This document shows, one piece after another, positions 10,465 to 21,441 of a stretch of DNA of 64,000 bases. This stretch comes from Pararge aegeria (lineage: Eukaryota; Arthropoda; Insecta; Lepidoptera; Nymphalidae), in NCBI RefSeq assembly GCF_905163445.1, contig NC_053189.1:19052001-19116000 (forward strand), given 5' to 3'. The position numbers and the translations under genes were made by a program. The notes under the pieces are model-generated. The model saw only the letters and a program-made list of their open reading frames with translations. It was not told the DNA's origin and did not search any database. The first letter of the stretch is position 1; each line of letters starts with the position of its first letter.

Positions 10465-12150
10465 CTAAGGATTAATTTGGATGTGGATTTCTGCGTAACA
10501 TTGTCCACAAACACTAGGTTTAGTTGGGCATTCCAGGCACACTGTATTTACCTTTTTTGTTTGATCTCTGGCTTCTTTAGCTGATAGTCCAGCATCTCTG
10601 TTTTTTTTATAACAATGGATGCATCGTCGCCGAATAAGTCTTCCTCTATGATCAGTAAGTGTTGATTTACTGAATTTATGTTGTATTTGCCGCCTTGGCA
10701 AACTACCCACTGAGTTCGAACTGGAAGTGATTCCCAACATCTGCAAGCAGAGATTCTCTCTGAAATCCGTTATGGTGTACTTCTTGCTACTAAGCTGCTT
10801 ATGAGTTTTGTAAATTATAAAAGCGTTTGTGACAGCAGTCGAAAATAACAGTTCTATGGCTAGCTTCTGGAACCAACGGATACTTCTTCTGGCAGGCTTG
10901 GCATAGCTTGCCATTTGATCTGATAAATCTATGGAGCATTTGTGTTTGTTATAATCAGCAATCAGGGTAGGTTTCATAACTTTCTTGTTACGGTTCCTTT
11001 TGCTCGTAACAGTAACAAAACCAACAGAGTGTTTTGTCGACAAAGCTAAAACATCACGCTTGTCCTTCCATTTGAGTATAAGAATACCGTCATTGTTTTC
11101 TAAAGCGATCATTTCACCTTTGTTCAATTTTTCTTGAACAACTTTTTTCGGCAATCCTTTCCTGTTTCTGCGTAATGTACCAATCAGATGCGTATCGTTT
11201 TGCAATAATTGTTGCGCTAAGTCGACGCTGGTATAATAATTATCCGTCACCACACTCCTGCCTACCCCTAGGTAAGGTTGACATAGTTTCATTACTAAAT
11301 TCGTAGGTGTATTGGTTTGCCCGCTTGAGTTTTTACCTTCGTAAACGATAAGGTCGTACGTATAACCGTCATCATCACAGACTTTAAAAAGTTTGATCCC
11401 ATACTTGTGTCTTTTGCCAGGAATGTACTGCATAAATTTTATACGCCCTCTGAAAGCTACCATGGTCTCGTCCACAGTGATATATTCTCCAGGTGTTTTG
11501 GCATTTCGAAATGTGGCTGTGAGTAACTGCACCAAACGTCTTATCTTTATAAGACGGTCTGTATTTGATGCATGGAAAAAACTGTCTTCAAAATGCCAAC
11601 ATCTCAATAACAGCTCGAATCGGTTTCTACTCATAGCTTGGCGAGCTATTTCGTTTTTATACAGTTTTTTATTGCTCCAGTAGTCGCTAATTTTAGGTAA
11701 TTTATTGAGTCCCATAAAAATCAGCAGGCCCAAGAATTTTAAAATTTCTTCTTCAGTACAGTCTGTCCATTTGGCAAGTCTCATGTTGCGTGTGACAACT
11801 TTAAGTATTTTTACCTTATTAGCATAACAATTGGTCATTTGCACCATAAGATCCATAATATCTTGGTTTAAAAATAATCGAAAAATATCAAGTTCCCTGT
11901 TACAATTGTTAGAAATATTAATACCTGGTTGTATATCCAATGGAAACCTCTTTTGTCGCGATCCGTTAGGTTGATGCCAGTCAGGTCGCGGTGGCTCCGG
12001 GGGCACTGGTGTGCTTTCGTGCAGAAGTGAAACATCGTCTTGAGATAAACACGAGTCGCTGCTAGTCGAATTAGATCCATCCCATAATGGCGGCGGTTGA
12101 TAGTCCGAATCAGAGTCACTAAAATCCGACATTGCAAAAATGCGCGCCAA
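10465..12150 (-). CDS. piggyBac-like transposase, intact, 561 aa
   Basis: This encodes a cut-and-paste transposase of the piggyBac superfamily (DDE_Tnp_1_7 type fold), which would act in the nucleus on its own terminal repeats and insert at TTAA. Three parts are visible. An acidic, Ser-rich N-terminus covers residues 1-65. The catalytic core carries D227 in TVDETMVAFRGR, D303 in VVTDNYYTS, and D408 with D411 in CSIDLSDQM, matching the known catalytic aspartates of piggyBac. The C-terminus is a Cys-rich zinc-binding module: C510, C513, C538, C541, C548, C551 and H556. The length is normal for the family and no frameshift or stop is present. The first ATG gives MARIFAMSDF; the second Met at residue 7 is an equally plausible start. 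The gene is single-exon. Confidence 0.96.
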   Translation of the reverse strand: MARIFAMSDFSDSDSDYQPPPLWDGSNSTSSDSCLSQDDVSLLHESTPVPPEPPRPDWHQPNGSRQKRFPLDIQPGINISNNCNRELDIFRLFLNQDIMDLMVQMTNCYANKVKILKVVTRNMRLAKWTDCTEEEILKFLGLLIFMGLNKLPKISDYWSNKKLYKNEIARQAMSRNRFELLLRCWHFEDSFFHASNTDRLIKIRRLVQLLTATFRNAKTPGEYITVDETMVAFRGRIKFMQYIPGKRHKYGIKLFKVCDDDGYTYDLIVYEGKNSSGQTNTPTNLVMKLCQPYLGVGRSVVTDNYYTSVDLAQQLLQNDTHLIGTLRRNRKGLPKKVVQEKLNKGEMIALENNDGILILKWKDKRDVLALSTKHSVGFVTVTSKRNRNKKVMKPTLIADYNKHKCSIDLSDQMASYAKPARRSIRWFQKLAIELLFSTAVTNAFIIYKTHKQLSSKKYTITDFRENLCLQMLGITSSSNSVGSLPRRQIQHKFSKSTLTDHRGRLIRRRCIHCYKKNRDAGLSAKEARDQTKKVNTVCLECPTKPSVCGQCYAEIHIQINP

Positions 12151-12373
12151 AAGTCTTTCTCCGCAGGCTAGGTGGGCGGCGCGCGGTCAACTGACCTAAT
12201 TACACGGGTGGCGTGCCTTATAACTTTTTGACAAGTTATGACAAGTAAATATAACAGCAAATTTGGCGCGCTAATTTTGGTATGCCGGCCGCCCACGTGG
12301 CTTGCCAGTTAAAATTTAAAAAACAATATTGGCTCGTTACACTCAAATTTACGTGGGCGGCCAGCAGTCCACG

Positions 12374-12387
12374 TGGCGGTGAGAGTG
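12374..12387 (-). repeat. Right terminal inverted repeat of piggyBac-like element
   Basis: TGGCGGTGAGAGTG is followed by TTAA at 12388-12391. It is the exact reverse complement of the left end. Confidence 0.95.
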
Positions 12388-12391
12388 TTAA

Positions 12392-13465
12392 GTTCTTAGA
12401 TATTACGTAGCCTCAGATAAGATATACAATGTGCGTAACAGTACATTATGTATCAATGATGTAGCAACAATAGATAGGAACGAGCAAATCACGGAACACG
12501 AGCAAAATTGAAGCCACCGGTTAGATATTAGATAGTGTTTAATGGATTGCGAAGTCAGATAGCGATCGCTCCTGTGTTCGCTATTAAGCATGGAACACAC
12601 AGAGGCTAGGGCGGAGTAGGCCGAAGCTTAGTGAATACAGGTACACGGCGAACGCCATATTGCAACGGTAATTGTATGTAACCGCAATAGCTACTATGAT
12701 GATGATGATGAACCACCGCGAAGTTTCAGACCTGTAGTAGTGGTTTGACACGACTGATTTCAGATCATTTATACCAAAATAATGATTTTGATAAAATTTA
12801 AATTTTATGCGTTACAATATATATTAAAGCGCTTCTGAACAATATTAAGAAAAACGAGTAAACTGTGGTTTCAAATAGAAGGGCGTATTCAGGTAACATT
12901 CAAATGAGTAACTTAACTAACAGACTATGAAAATTACAATATTCATGATCGGGTAAATTCTAGAAGTCCACTAGCAGCGTTGCATCTAAATAAAAATTCA
13001 TATGCAACGATATTGAGGTCAAAGTTGCCGCATTCAAGGTGCTTGTAGAGCGACATCTAGCGGCGACAAATAATCAATTTATCTCAAGTAAAACCATGTA
13101 AATCAATATTCCAAGCTCTTGTTTTTTCCAGTTTTTTTTTACTTTATCTGTAGTGGTTACAACAAAGTCACATGTTTTATAAAAAAATGTAAGTTTATAA
13201 TGCGGCTTGGCTCGTATCCGCCACGGCTTGTGTATGTCTCATGCTTTACTGTAGCCAGGGCGCTTATCGCTCGCATACCTACTAGGCTATAGCCGGTTGG
13301 AGAGTATTGTTCGAGCAATACACTCACAGCGCTATTCATGAAACACGCATTGAACGTGGAATTAGCGTTAAGTTTTAATTTGTTATGTAATTTGATCGTA
13401 TTAGTTTGATAATTTCAATATGGGCAACTTTCTCTTTTTGACCACCGGTGTGTCTGTGTTCTTGT
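12392..13465. other. Unassigned stretch
   Basis: A short (GAT)n run at about 12695-12712 may be the worn tail of an RTE or SINE copy, but no body is recognisable before it. No gene is supported. Confidence 0.35.
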
Positions 13466-13665
13466 CTCTTTGTGGCCTAGTGGTTAGCGCTGTGGTCTCA
13501 TAAGCGGGAGGTTTCGAATTCCTCTGGCCTGTTTTGGTGGGAGGCTTCCGCCGTGGTATTGAGCATTACAGAACGATGTCGCGTAGAATTCGAATAGGGG
13601 TAAGACTTATTGCCGTACTTTTAACAGGTTAGCCTGCTTCCATCTTAGGCTTGTGAGAGAGTATT
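13466..13665 (+). repeat. tRNA-headed SINE
   Basis: TGTGGCCTAGTGGTTAGCG is an A-box region and GAGGTTTCGAATTCC a B box, with tRNA-like spacing. The body continues with GGTGGGAGGCTTCCGCCGTG and ends in TTAGCCTGCTTCCATCTTAG. That ending belongs to a lepidopteran SINE tail also seen in diverged form at 40040-40265 and 47833-47935. Confidence 0.75.
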
Positions 13666-13946
13666 GAAGGGCTCATGTGTAGTGGAACAAAAATATATGT
13701 GAAGGAGCGTCAACTTGCGTCACAAATTGCATAACCTAGTGACGATCATCCGTAACATACTTAGTAATAAAGCCCAGACTGACGGGCTTATGCAAATTAA
13801 ACGTTTTAACTGAAGCTTCCTTAATATAACATTTTGTAACTGAGGATAATTTTACATTATCCGCCCTTAAGTTGTGGAGTCATCTAAAATATGGCCCCTA
13901 GTTAATTTGTTAGCTGCTGACTAGTCAACGCCCCTTTATATTTAAA

Positions 13947-14020
13947 CTAGCTGTCACCCGTGCCTTTGTCTGTATTTTGTTTTTTTTTTCCTGTGGGAAC
14001 CATTTCTTTTTTCGTGATTA
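13947..14020 (-). mobile_element. Helitron-type 3' end fragment
   Basis: On the minus strand the sequence runs AAATGGTTCCCACAGG, then CACGGGTGACAGCTAG|T. It matches the 3' part of the Helitron-like family in this window, and ends exactly at CTAG before a T as Helitrons do. The T/A-rich middle is corrupted and the 5' part is missing. Confidence 0.55.
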
Positions 14021-14247
14021 AATGAAAGTGTTTCGTTCGTGATTAAGTCCCTCAGTAAACAGTCCTGCGACTGTTTTCTGGATCCACGCTATCTCAATCC
14101 AAAATGTTGCTATGCACGGTTGTACTGCAGAGCCATGCGTTTTTTTAATTCTGCAAAAACATTCCTTGAGTAAGTATATTTAGACATACATAAAAAGTAT
14201 CTTAAATAAATAGCATAAATTTAAATATCGTTGCAGTGGTTGAGAAA

Positions 14248-14548
14248 TACCTCCCGTGCGTAGTGGTAAGAGTTGTGATCTTGTAAGTGGTAGGTCCCGA
14301 GTTCGATATCCAGCAGGGGCAATTCGGGAATATTTTCTGAATTTGGAGTCTTCGCCTGTGGGGTGGTAGTTACCACTTTAGTTAAGCGTTCTAGTATCAT
14401 TTCCGATGCCGAATTGAAACGTACCCATTGCAGTACCATTTCCCAACCTGCTTAGGCCTACTACTACTGCATCCCGCTACTCTCTTAGATTGCATCATAA
14501 CTTACCACTAGGTGAGATTGTGACTAAGGCTAACTTGTAATAATGTAA
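14248..14548 (+). repeat. tRNA-headed SINE
   Basis: GTGCGTAGTGGTAAGAG (A-box region) and CCGAGTTCGATATCC (B box) form the head. The tail reads TTGCATCATAACTTACCACT followed by AGGTGAGATTGTGACTAAGG, a block shared with other SINE tails here. The centre differs from the copy at 13466, so it may be another subfamily. Confidence 0.75.
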
Positions 14549-15514
14549 AAAGTAGCAAAAAATAGACAGACACATTACTATAAGTAATTATAAAATATCG
14601 TAGGTTAGGTGGGAGGTGTCTGTGATCTCAAAACTAATATATCCAGTCCAGAACAACCCACCCAACAACCCAACTAACTAAATTATTGCCCTCCCTAGAA
14701 TACTGTACCCAAGGGGCTTATAGTTTGAGCATGTATCCGATGTATTGAACGATAAGATCTTTAGTTGTATCCGTCTCACAGTTTAGATTAATTCTCACAC
14801 GTTTGAACCGTCCCTCTACATGTTTGACCCGTGTCCCCACCCGAACTTTATAGGTCAAATAAATTTCAACATACCATATCATGAATGTCACTTTTAACGT
14901 GCTTTTCATTATAGTGAAACCCATACAATATCAGAAAACTACGTCGGAAATATAACATACTCGTAGTTAGCGTTCCAATATAACTTCATTTAATTATTAA
15001 TTTCGATTCTCGCGATCTAAACTACTGGGAACTGCTTTAGAAATTCTATAATTGAATAAACAATTCTATTCTAGTTTCCACTTAGCTAATACTTTTTCAC
15101 ACGAACATTAATTGAATGGTTCTCAATAATACTTTAATTACTTTTAAATGTTTCGTTTCTGTTTTATCTCGAGCTTGAAATATAATCATTCTTTCAAATT
15201 CTGATCTATTTTTGAAGACAATGACATAAATCCGATAGTGATATTGAGCTATGAATACTCTAAACTAGAATATTGAGTTTTTGTTCTACTAAAAGTTAGC
15301 TGTTTAAGTGATATTGTATCATTATAAACATTGTAATTGCCAATATCTTAATTGTAACAACATTAAAATTTTAAATACTACTGGCACTGAAGCTCGATTT
15401 AACACTTTCTGTAGTAGATTTTTCACGATAATTATATCCGCAGCTGAACTTAACCCATCGGGGGAATTTAGTTCGGGCAGCACATTGTTATGCCAGCAGT
15501 ATGTCGCTGTCGTG
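14549..15514. other. Unassigned AT-rich stretch
   Basis: The minus-strand frame at 14718-14924 (68 codons) has no recognisable domain. No repeat is matched. Confidence 0.35.
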
Positions 15515-15610
15515 TCAGCTCTCACTCTCCTCAGCCTTCTCATGTCCCACAGCTGGGCACAGGCCTTCTTTTTCATAGGAGAGAAGGTATTTAAGCAATA
15601 CCCACCATAT
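15515..15610 (+). repeat. SINE-tail-like repeat (CAGCTGGGCA block)
   Basis: CATGTCCCACAGCTGGGCAC, then AGGCCTTC and CATAGGAGAGAAGG, align with 4715-4800 and 63255-63330. The two opposed open frames of about 100 codons that overlap it are chance. Confidence 0.5.
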
Positions 15611-17365
15611 CGCCGCCGCCAAATTATACGCATTGTGTGAACTTTTTATTTACATTTTCCTGTGCTTCTATGTGGTGAACAATTAAATTGTATCCATTCA
15701 TTCATATCGCATAGCAATGTCAGCCACAATTGTGTGCATTGTGTTAGCTTGTTTTTATTTAATTGTCTAGTTTTTATGTGTACAAGTTTATTTAATCACT
15801 CGTTGCCTTCCAAAACTTTTACTTTAAGCACGATTTCACAATATTTTCCAGAGACTTTAAACGAGACTATTGAATTAGAGAGTTAACGTACGGAGTAAGC
15901 GTACGGACTATGCTAGTTTAATCTGCAGCACAGATTATGCAAAATAGTACCTATTTCCCGTGTCATAGATTAACTATGTGTTTATTAATTGAAATAAATC
16001 ATAAATTAATGTTTGCTCGATGTGTTTATAAACCATACACACAGTATTCACCTGATAATTGAACGCATTGGATTTGATGGCTGAATAGCTCGATATAATA
16101 TTTCCTGAAACCGGAACGCAATTTGTTTGATTTATTGAATGACGCGTTTATTAATCTACTTCAAATCCAATTTTTAGGACGAGTTTCATCCGAAAAAAAC
16201 ACATTAAAATTTATGGCACTTTACATCGGAATACCAAGTTCGCCGGCTATCATAAATTTTGCCGCGAGATTACTTTCCTACAGGTATATTACCAATATTG
16301 GCAATTTTTCTCGCAGAATTAATTCCATTTTTCATCCATGGAAAGATATTCCAATTCGAATCCAATTAAAATATTAATACTCTATGCAAATAGAGCTAGC
16401 ATACGAGTTATTTCGAGTCTTAACTGCTTTTTATCTTTCACTGCACTCTGTGACAATGAAAAATATAACTTCTAAACGAATTATATAATATACTGCACGG
16501 GAAATAAAATATTTCGTTCTAAGAACACGAGTTGAATAAATACTATAAAACTTATAGCGATAATTAAATTTTCTTACATTAAAACTTTTATAAAAATATA
16601 GGAAACTAAATTAACCATCCTTTCTGGGAAAACACAAAACTTAACTGGGTATTATTTTCGTCTGTTACATTTTTATCATTGACATTTTCAATGTACTTAT
16701 GTTAAATATAAATAAGCATAGTATGCACATGAAACCGGATAACCCACCATGTGTGTACTGTTTGATATAATACTTTTGCATTTGTAAAAGTACTGCGACT
16801 CGGATACAACGCAACCGAAGCGATGGGGAAAATTTATTTCCTGATAAAGGGAAAAAAATTTTGACACGTAATTCGAAGTCAAATAATAGTTCGTTTCGTC
16901 GTGTTTCCACCCACTCGTCTACTATTTTATGATGTCAGTGACTTTTATTTTATTTCCTTTCTGTTCCCAAACTGCAGACAGGTATTATTTTATGTTATAA
17001 AATAATCATTCGATTTATTCGGATGAATAAATGATATCTCGCTCAAACATGCTGTTGAACCTTTATCAACTTCATGCGTCTTGACGCTTCACACACGAAA
17101 AACACCGACTTTATGTTGTTATCGTGTCAAACATAACTCCAAATATTATATAAAATTCATGAGTGTGATTCAGTAATATTTTATTCCATGAAAAAGAAAG
17201 GCTGTTCGAAGTTATCCGATGGTTATAAATCACGTGCGTCGATTGTTGGCAAAAATGGCCACAATTCATTTTCGGAGCAGCTTCTAATGTCGCCCATTTA
17301 TTTTAGGTTTTAACCGTCCGTGTACGCTTCCGTTGCGAGGCGTTATTTACATTCATTTTCGTAAA
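15611..17365. other. Unassigned stretch
   Basis: The longest plus-strand frame (16123-16377, 84 codons) opens in AT-rich DNA and shows no domain. An acceptor-like TATTTTCCAG near 15850 has no usable donor after it. Confidence 0.35.
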
Positions 17366-17588
17366 GCGGTGATAGGCTAGTGGTTAGAACTTCGGCCTTA
17401 CTCTCGGAGGGATCGAATTGGAAACTCTGAAGCCACCTATAACTTTCGAAGCTATGTGCGTTTTAAGCAAATATAATGTCACTTGCTTCAACTATGGTGG
17501 TGGACGATGGCTCAAACCCTTCTCCTCAATCTGACAGGAACATTACCTTTACATTATAGGGCCTGTAATGGGTCGATATTGATGATGG
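17366..17588 (+). repeat. tRNA-headed SINE with TGATGA tail
   Basis: The head GATAGGCTAGTGGTTAGAAC with GGATCGAATTGG (worn B box) is followed by GCTATGTGCGTTTTAAGCAA and TGTCACTTGCTTCAAC, and the end is GATATTGATGATGG. It is the same family as 39795-40030, 61790-62090 and 63873-64000. The tail resembles the (TGA)n end of the RTE element, its likely helper. Confidence 0.85.
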
Positions 17589-17723
17589 TGACCCACTCTT
17601 TCATCTGAAATACGCAGTCCATCTAGTTATACGAAAGATCAAGTGTTGATGGATCTTTATTTGCTTGCACTGGGTTTAAATTCAGAGTTGTGCCTTGTGG
17701 CTGAATTTGCAACTAGCGATACA

Positions 17724-18153
17724 ATTTATTTTATTTATTTATTTATTTAAGAGCACTAACAACATGCATATTAAACTTTTTTTAAACATAGCACACACAC
17801 AAACACATGGACTGATATGCACGTCAATGGACAAGTGCACATAGCATTGACAAAGCGTCATATAAACTTAAATTGCAAAAAAATTAACACAAAATTTTAC
17901 TCACCGATAAGTGTTCGGTGAGTTTTTTTCTAAAAGCTGTGGGTGAGTCATGGAAGATATCGATGCCAGGTATCTTTTTAGATAACTCGTTGTATTTCGC
18001 AAAAATACGTATAATAGGCGCTTGTTTTCCGAGATGGGATTTAGTAACTGGTATATGAAAAAAATTTGTGGATTTGCAACTTCTGGTGTCCCGGCGCGGG
18101 ACAGTCAGAGATAGATGATGGAGAAGGTTGTTACATTTAATTAGAATTAACAA
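17724..18153 (-). mobile_element. 5'-truncated LINE, (AAAT)n-tailed
   Basis: On the minus strand a residual C-terminal coding piece (17884-18153) runs into a 3' UTR with GACGTGCATATCAGTCCATG, GTGTGTGTGCTATG and CATGTTGTTAGTGCTC, and ends in (AAAT)n at about 17725-17750. The same UTR occurs alone at 22352-22481 and 62125-62212. That identifies it as the 3' end of one LINE family whose copies are mostly 5'-truncated. Confidence 0.75.
17884..18153 (-). pseudogene. LINE ORF2 C-terminus (fragment)
   Basis: The 89-codon frame contains HHLSLTVPRRDTRSCKS, HLGKQAPIIRIFAKYNELSK and DIDIFHDSPTAF. These are segments I recognise from the region after the reverse transcriptase domain in CR1/Jockey-like insect LINEs. 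It lacks the endonuclease and the catalytic RT motifs, so it cannot act. It ends normally just before the 3' UTR. Confidence 0.7.
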
Positions 18154-18242
18154 TTAATTGAGTAAAAACTGTATGAGAGTTTCAAAATGGTGAATAAAGC
18201 GTGATACCCAACAATAACCATTCCTCTATACATAAAGAATAC

Positions 18243-18350
18243 ACCCACAGAAACTTGACGTCTGGTGACCAACAGAGCTGGCGCCTATAGCCCAACGGCT
18301 AAGTCTAGCAATTCAAAGGGGCAATAGCGGCAGCGTTTAGGGCACCATGC
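18243..18350 (+). pseudogene. LINE C-terminal fragment, 'QRISLAIQRGN' family
   Basis: Allowing one frameshift and one stop, the reading contains GDQ, RAGAY, AQRLSLAIQRGN and GTMP. The first part of the peptide is shared with 31370-31519 and 46376-46545. I recognise this motif as a recurring C-terminal peptide of lepidopteran retroelement proteins but cannot name the clade. The copy is dead. Confidence 0.55.
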
Positions 18351-19339
18351 CCATACGTGAACATTTAGACGGCTTATATTTATTGCAGATATTAATGGTT
18401 GTATGTAATTTCTATTACTTATAACCCACAGAATTAAGAACATACAGAAAACCTATTGAAGCATCAAGAACCACTAAACCTTAGTATTGTTGTGTAGTGT
18501 TTCTCGGTTAGTCACTTTATACCATTTAGCAGTTTAAAGTAAATATTTTACTCTAATGTTTTAAACGTTTGCCATAAAATGGGAAAAGGTGAAATAGTTT
18601 GAGAGCTATCAACATTCCGCGGGTGTGAAGTGGCGCGTTTTCACTGTTTTTGGACGCAATGCACCGCATACAATAATGGCTGAATCAGGATTCTGTATGA
18701 TCTTAATTCTGTGTATACACCTTATCGTTTCGTTATTTATTGGATTCACAAGAAACGAAAACCATGATATACATGTACAATTTTATTGAGTTATATGTTA
18801 CAAAACTGACGACGAATTATTTAATATTCTTAGCATAAAATAAAGGAAAGCATTGGTTAGTACTCACAGTTATACAGCTATTAAAGAATCTAATAAGAAT
18901 GAAGACTTGCGACGTAATTCGGAAGGAACTTAATCGATATTTGAGGCCGCTGTCCAGGCGTTATTCATAGTGCTCCAACTGCCCACCTCGACTTGCGAAC
19001 TTGGCTTGTTACAACAATGTAGAGAGTGGCTAAGGACGAGTGCTATCGAAACTTCGGCGATTACATCAATTTGAAGTTTACCCGGTTAAGGCCGGTAATT
19101 GCCAGACTGCTGCGGTACCTTCAAACGTTGGCAATTTGTTTCAGATGCTAGTCATTCGTCATCCTTGAATCCTTTACCCTAATACGTAGCCTTTAGATAT
19201 TTATTCAGAACAATTACAGAGTGAAATGTGAAATCACCTCGTTCGCTGTGGATTTACGGGTATTTAATTATTTGGAGATCGTATCTAGTTTAATAAATAT
19301 TTCTTACTGTTGTAGAAGAAAAGTCATGTAGTATGTACA
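18351..19339. other. Unassigned stretch
   Basis: Nothing is recognised on either strand. Confidence 0.35.
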
Positions 19340-19423
19340 ATAGAATAAATAAAAGGTGGAATTTGAATACAAGACTGGGATTTCAGTCACCTCGTAACCA
19401 TTGAGCTACGGAGGATTCTACTT
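19340..19423 (-). repeat. tRNA-like SINE head
   Basis: On the minus strand TCCTCCGTAGCTCAATGG (A box) and TGTATTCAAATTCCACC (worn B box) are spaced as in a tRNA gene. The acceptor stem does not pair well, so a SINE head or tRNA pseudogene is more likely than a working tRNA. Confidence 0.5.
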
Positions 19424-20918
19424 ATGATTTGCAAGCTAGCTAATACGATACATGCACGTTTTTATCTTTCGATTACGAAGAACAAAAGAAAAGTTAAGCT
19501 CAAAACCAAAATTGAAACGACATAGTAATTACGTTCGTTCACATTAGTCTGAGCCAACAACTTCGACTTACTGATAGCGGGAACAGCTTGCGCTTCTTTC
19601 ACTTAATTGCTTCTGTACGACGACGCTCTCACCTCAGCGTGCTGCTCAACAGTAAACTTACATTATTGTACAACACACTTGAACAGCGGACTATGAGTTG
19701 ACGACATTTTATATCCAGTACTTAAGTGAAAACATTTATTGAATTTCATTATCAGAGATAGGTTATAATATAATGTATTTAAGGAGGTTATATCCATCAA
19801 TTCGCAATTCGTAGACCTAAAAAAATAGCCTACTAAGAAAACATTAATATTGTGATGTTTTTAATATCCAGTCTTTTAAGAAATCTTATCTAAAGCAATC
19901 TCTCACGGTCTATTGAATAGTAAGACGAAAGTGTTTGGTACGACTGAAACTACTAATAGTTATTAACAATTGTAATTCAGTAATAATAAATTACGTCATA
20001 CAGATTCTCCTGCTGTTCGCGGATTTTTACAACTTAAGATTAATTTTCATAATACAAGTATTTTAATTCAAATAAACATGCCTAAGCGAACTCTAGGACA
20101 ATGCCTTGTAACTTGCTTTCTGTGAGCAAGAAGAGCATAAACTACCACTACAATTTACTACAGTAAAACGAAATATCCAAAATTGTAGGAATTTTGGCGC
20201 CGCTTGTTTTTAGATACAACTGGTAGCGCGTAGTGATCTTTATCGCTCAGATTTAGAGAAATTTTATGTCTTATTTTCTGGTAATTTTCCGAAACTCTTT
20301 GGAGTTAGCGCCTGAAATACGGACGGCCGCTTCTCCGGCGTGCTTGTTATGTAAAGTGCCGCCCTCTCTCCCGGTGCTCCACCGGCGTTCACTTTTTATG
20401 CGAAAAAGTGTTTATACTCGCAGCTGGAAACATTTGCATAAGATATAAGAAAACTTCACGAAGACGAGGGTACTTTATTAAAAATGGCGTGGATTGAATA
20501 AGATTTGCTTTGTTACCTATGTAACGGTTACATTCATAAATCAAAAATATTTGCTAAATAAACACATTTATATACTTCATCCCAACCGATGTGTCGTAGG
20601 GATTTCTATATCCGCAGTCTTGTATCGATTGTTTCCAGAGACTTATTTGATACCGTCTATCGGCCGTAGGTACTATTTGCATTCTCCTGTTTGGGATTCA
20701 GCAATTTTGTTGTCAATGTCCGCCGCTCCACCAGGCTTCGTGTCCCACCAATTGTCACTTTAGCTTCGTTTCACATTGAGTTATTTCGGGAACTCTAATT
20801 ACTCGTCATTTTTGATACAATCCTGTACCTACATGTATATCAGGAATAGCCACTTTTCTGATATTCGTATTATAAAAACTTAATGATAAGATTCAAATAC
20901 AAAATTAGTTATTTTACA
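19424..20918. other. Unassigned stretch
   Basis: A moderately GC-rich patch at about 20315-20400 has an open plus-strand frame of 60 codons (20266-20448) without recognisable domain or splice sites. The rest is AT-rich and unmatched. Confidence 0.35.
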
Positions 20919-21107
20919 CTATCTGGTGCCCGAGTCCATATTTATTACGGTTTTTACAAATCCCGAGGGAACCGTTTTTTTCTTACAAAGTAGCCAATGT
21001 TACTCTTCATCCTCTCTATGCCATAAATTATTGGTCGGTTGCTTCGTTAGGGCATGGACAAACAAATAAACAAACATAAGAACGATTTATAATAATATTA
21101 GTAAGGA
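20919..21107 (-). mobile_element. Helitron-type non-autonomous element, near full length
   Basis: Read on the minus strand it begins TCCTTACTAATATTATTATA (5' end), has a GTTTGTTTATTTGTTTGTCC block, then GGTTCCCTCGGGATTTGTAA and GTAATAAATATGGACTCGGG, and ends in CACCAGATAG|T. Order and ends fit the short Helitrons common in Lepidoptera. There is no terminal inverted repeat or target duplication. The CTAG terminus is mutated to ATAG. Confidence 0.75.
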
Positions 21108-21408
21108 TTAAAAAAAAAGAAAAAGAATAAATGATAGAGAAAATTAGTAAGGATTATTATTTCAATAATTTTTAAATATAAATATAAAGTTCCGTTGCTC
21201 TTCTTTAAAATGTAGCCTTGTGGGTGATTTTGTTAAACTTTGCTCCATAAAGTGTCTATCCTAGGGACAACTCTCAGCCATGTACCAAATATGACTCGCT
21301 TTAAATTTGACATCGCTTAATACGTATAGCGATGGGATCTAACTAGTAGATATAATGACACAGTATGGAAAATTTATAACTATATTTTAACTATTTGTTT
21401 TCTTGCAG

Positions 21409-21441
21409 GTCCACTTCGCGTCAACGAGCAAATAATATCAA
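21409..21441 (+). other. Candidate 33-nt microexon
   Basis: A pyrimidine-rich acceptor, CTATTTGTTTTCTTGCAG, ends at 21408. A donor matching consensus at every key base (AA|GTAAGTGG) starts at 21442. The 33 nt between keep frame (11 codons). Two of three frames are open: one would read PLRVNEQIIS with split codons at both sides, the other STSRQRANNI. No flanking exon within a few kilobases confirms it. The 8141 donor lies 13 kb upstream. Confidence 0.35.

Larger units (their letters stand above)
10028..12391 (-). mobile_element. Complete piggyBac-like DNA transposon
   Basis: The element occupies 10032-12387 (2356 bp) and is flanked by the TTAA duplications 10028-10031 and 12388-12391, the hallmark of piggyBac insertion. 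Its 14-bp ends, CACTCTCACCGCCA at the left and the exact reverse complement at the right, are terminal inverted repeats. Inside the ends the motif GTGGGCGGC recurs at 10081-10089, 12172-12180 and 12354-12362 and inverted near 12290, probable subterminal transposase-binding sites. It carries one gene, an uninterrupted transposase on the minus strand. Identical ends, paired TTAA and an open frame suggest a young and possibly still mobile copy. The piggyBac family usually excises precisely. Confidence 0.96.

Noticed and set aside
11393..11683. 96-codon plus-strand frame
   Set aside because: It lies antisense within the piggyBac transposase gene and has no motif of its own.
15308..15640. Overlapping frames of 110 and 103 codons on opposite strands
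   Set aside because: Both cross a SINE-tail-like repeat and have no recognisable domains or splice context.
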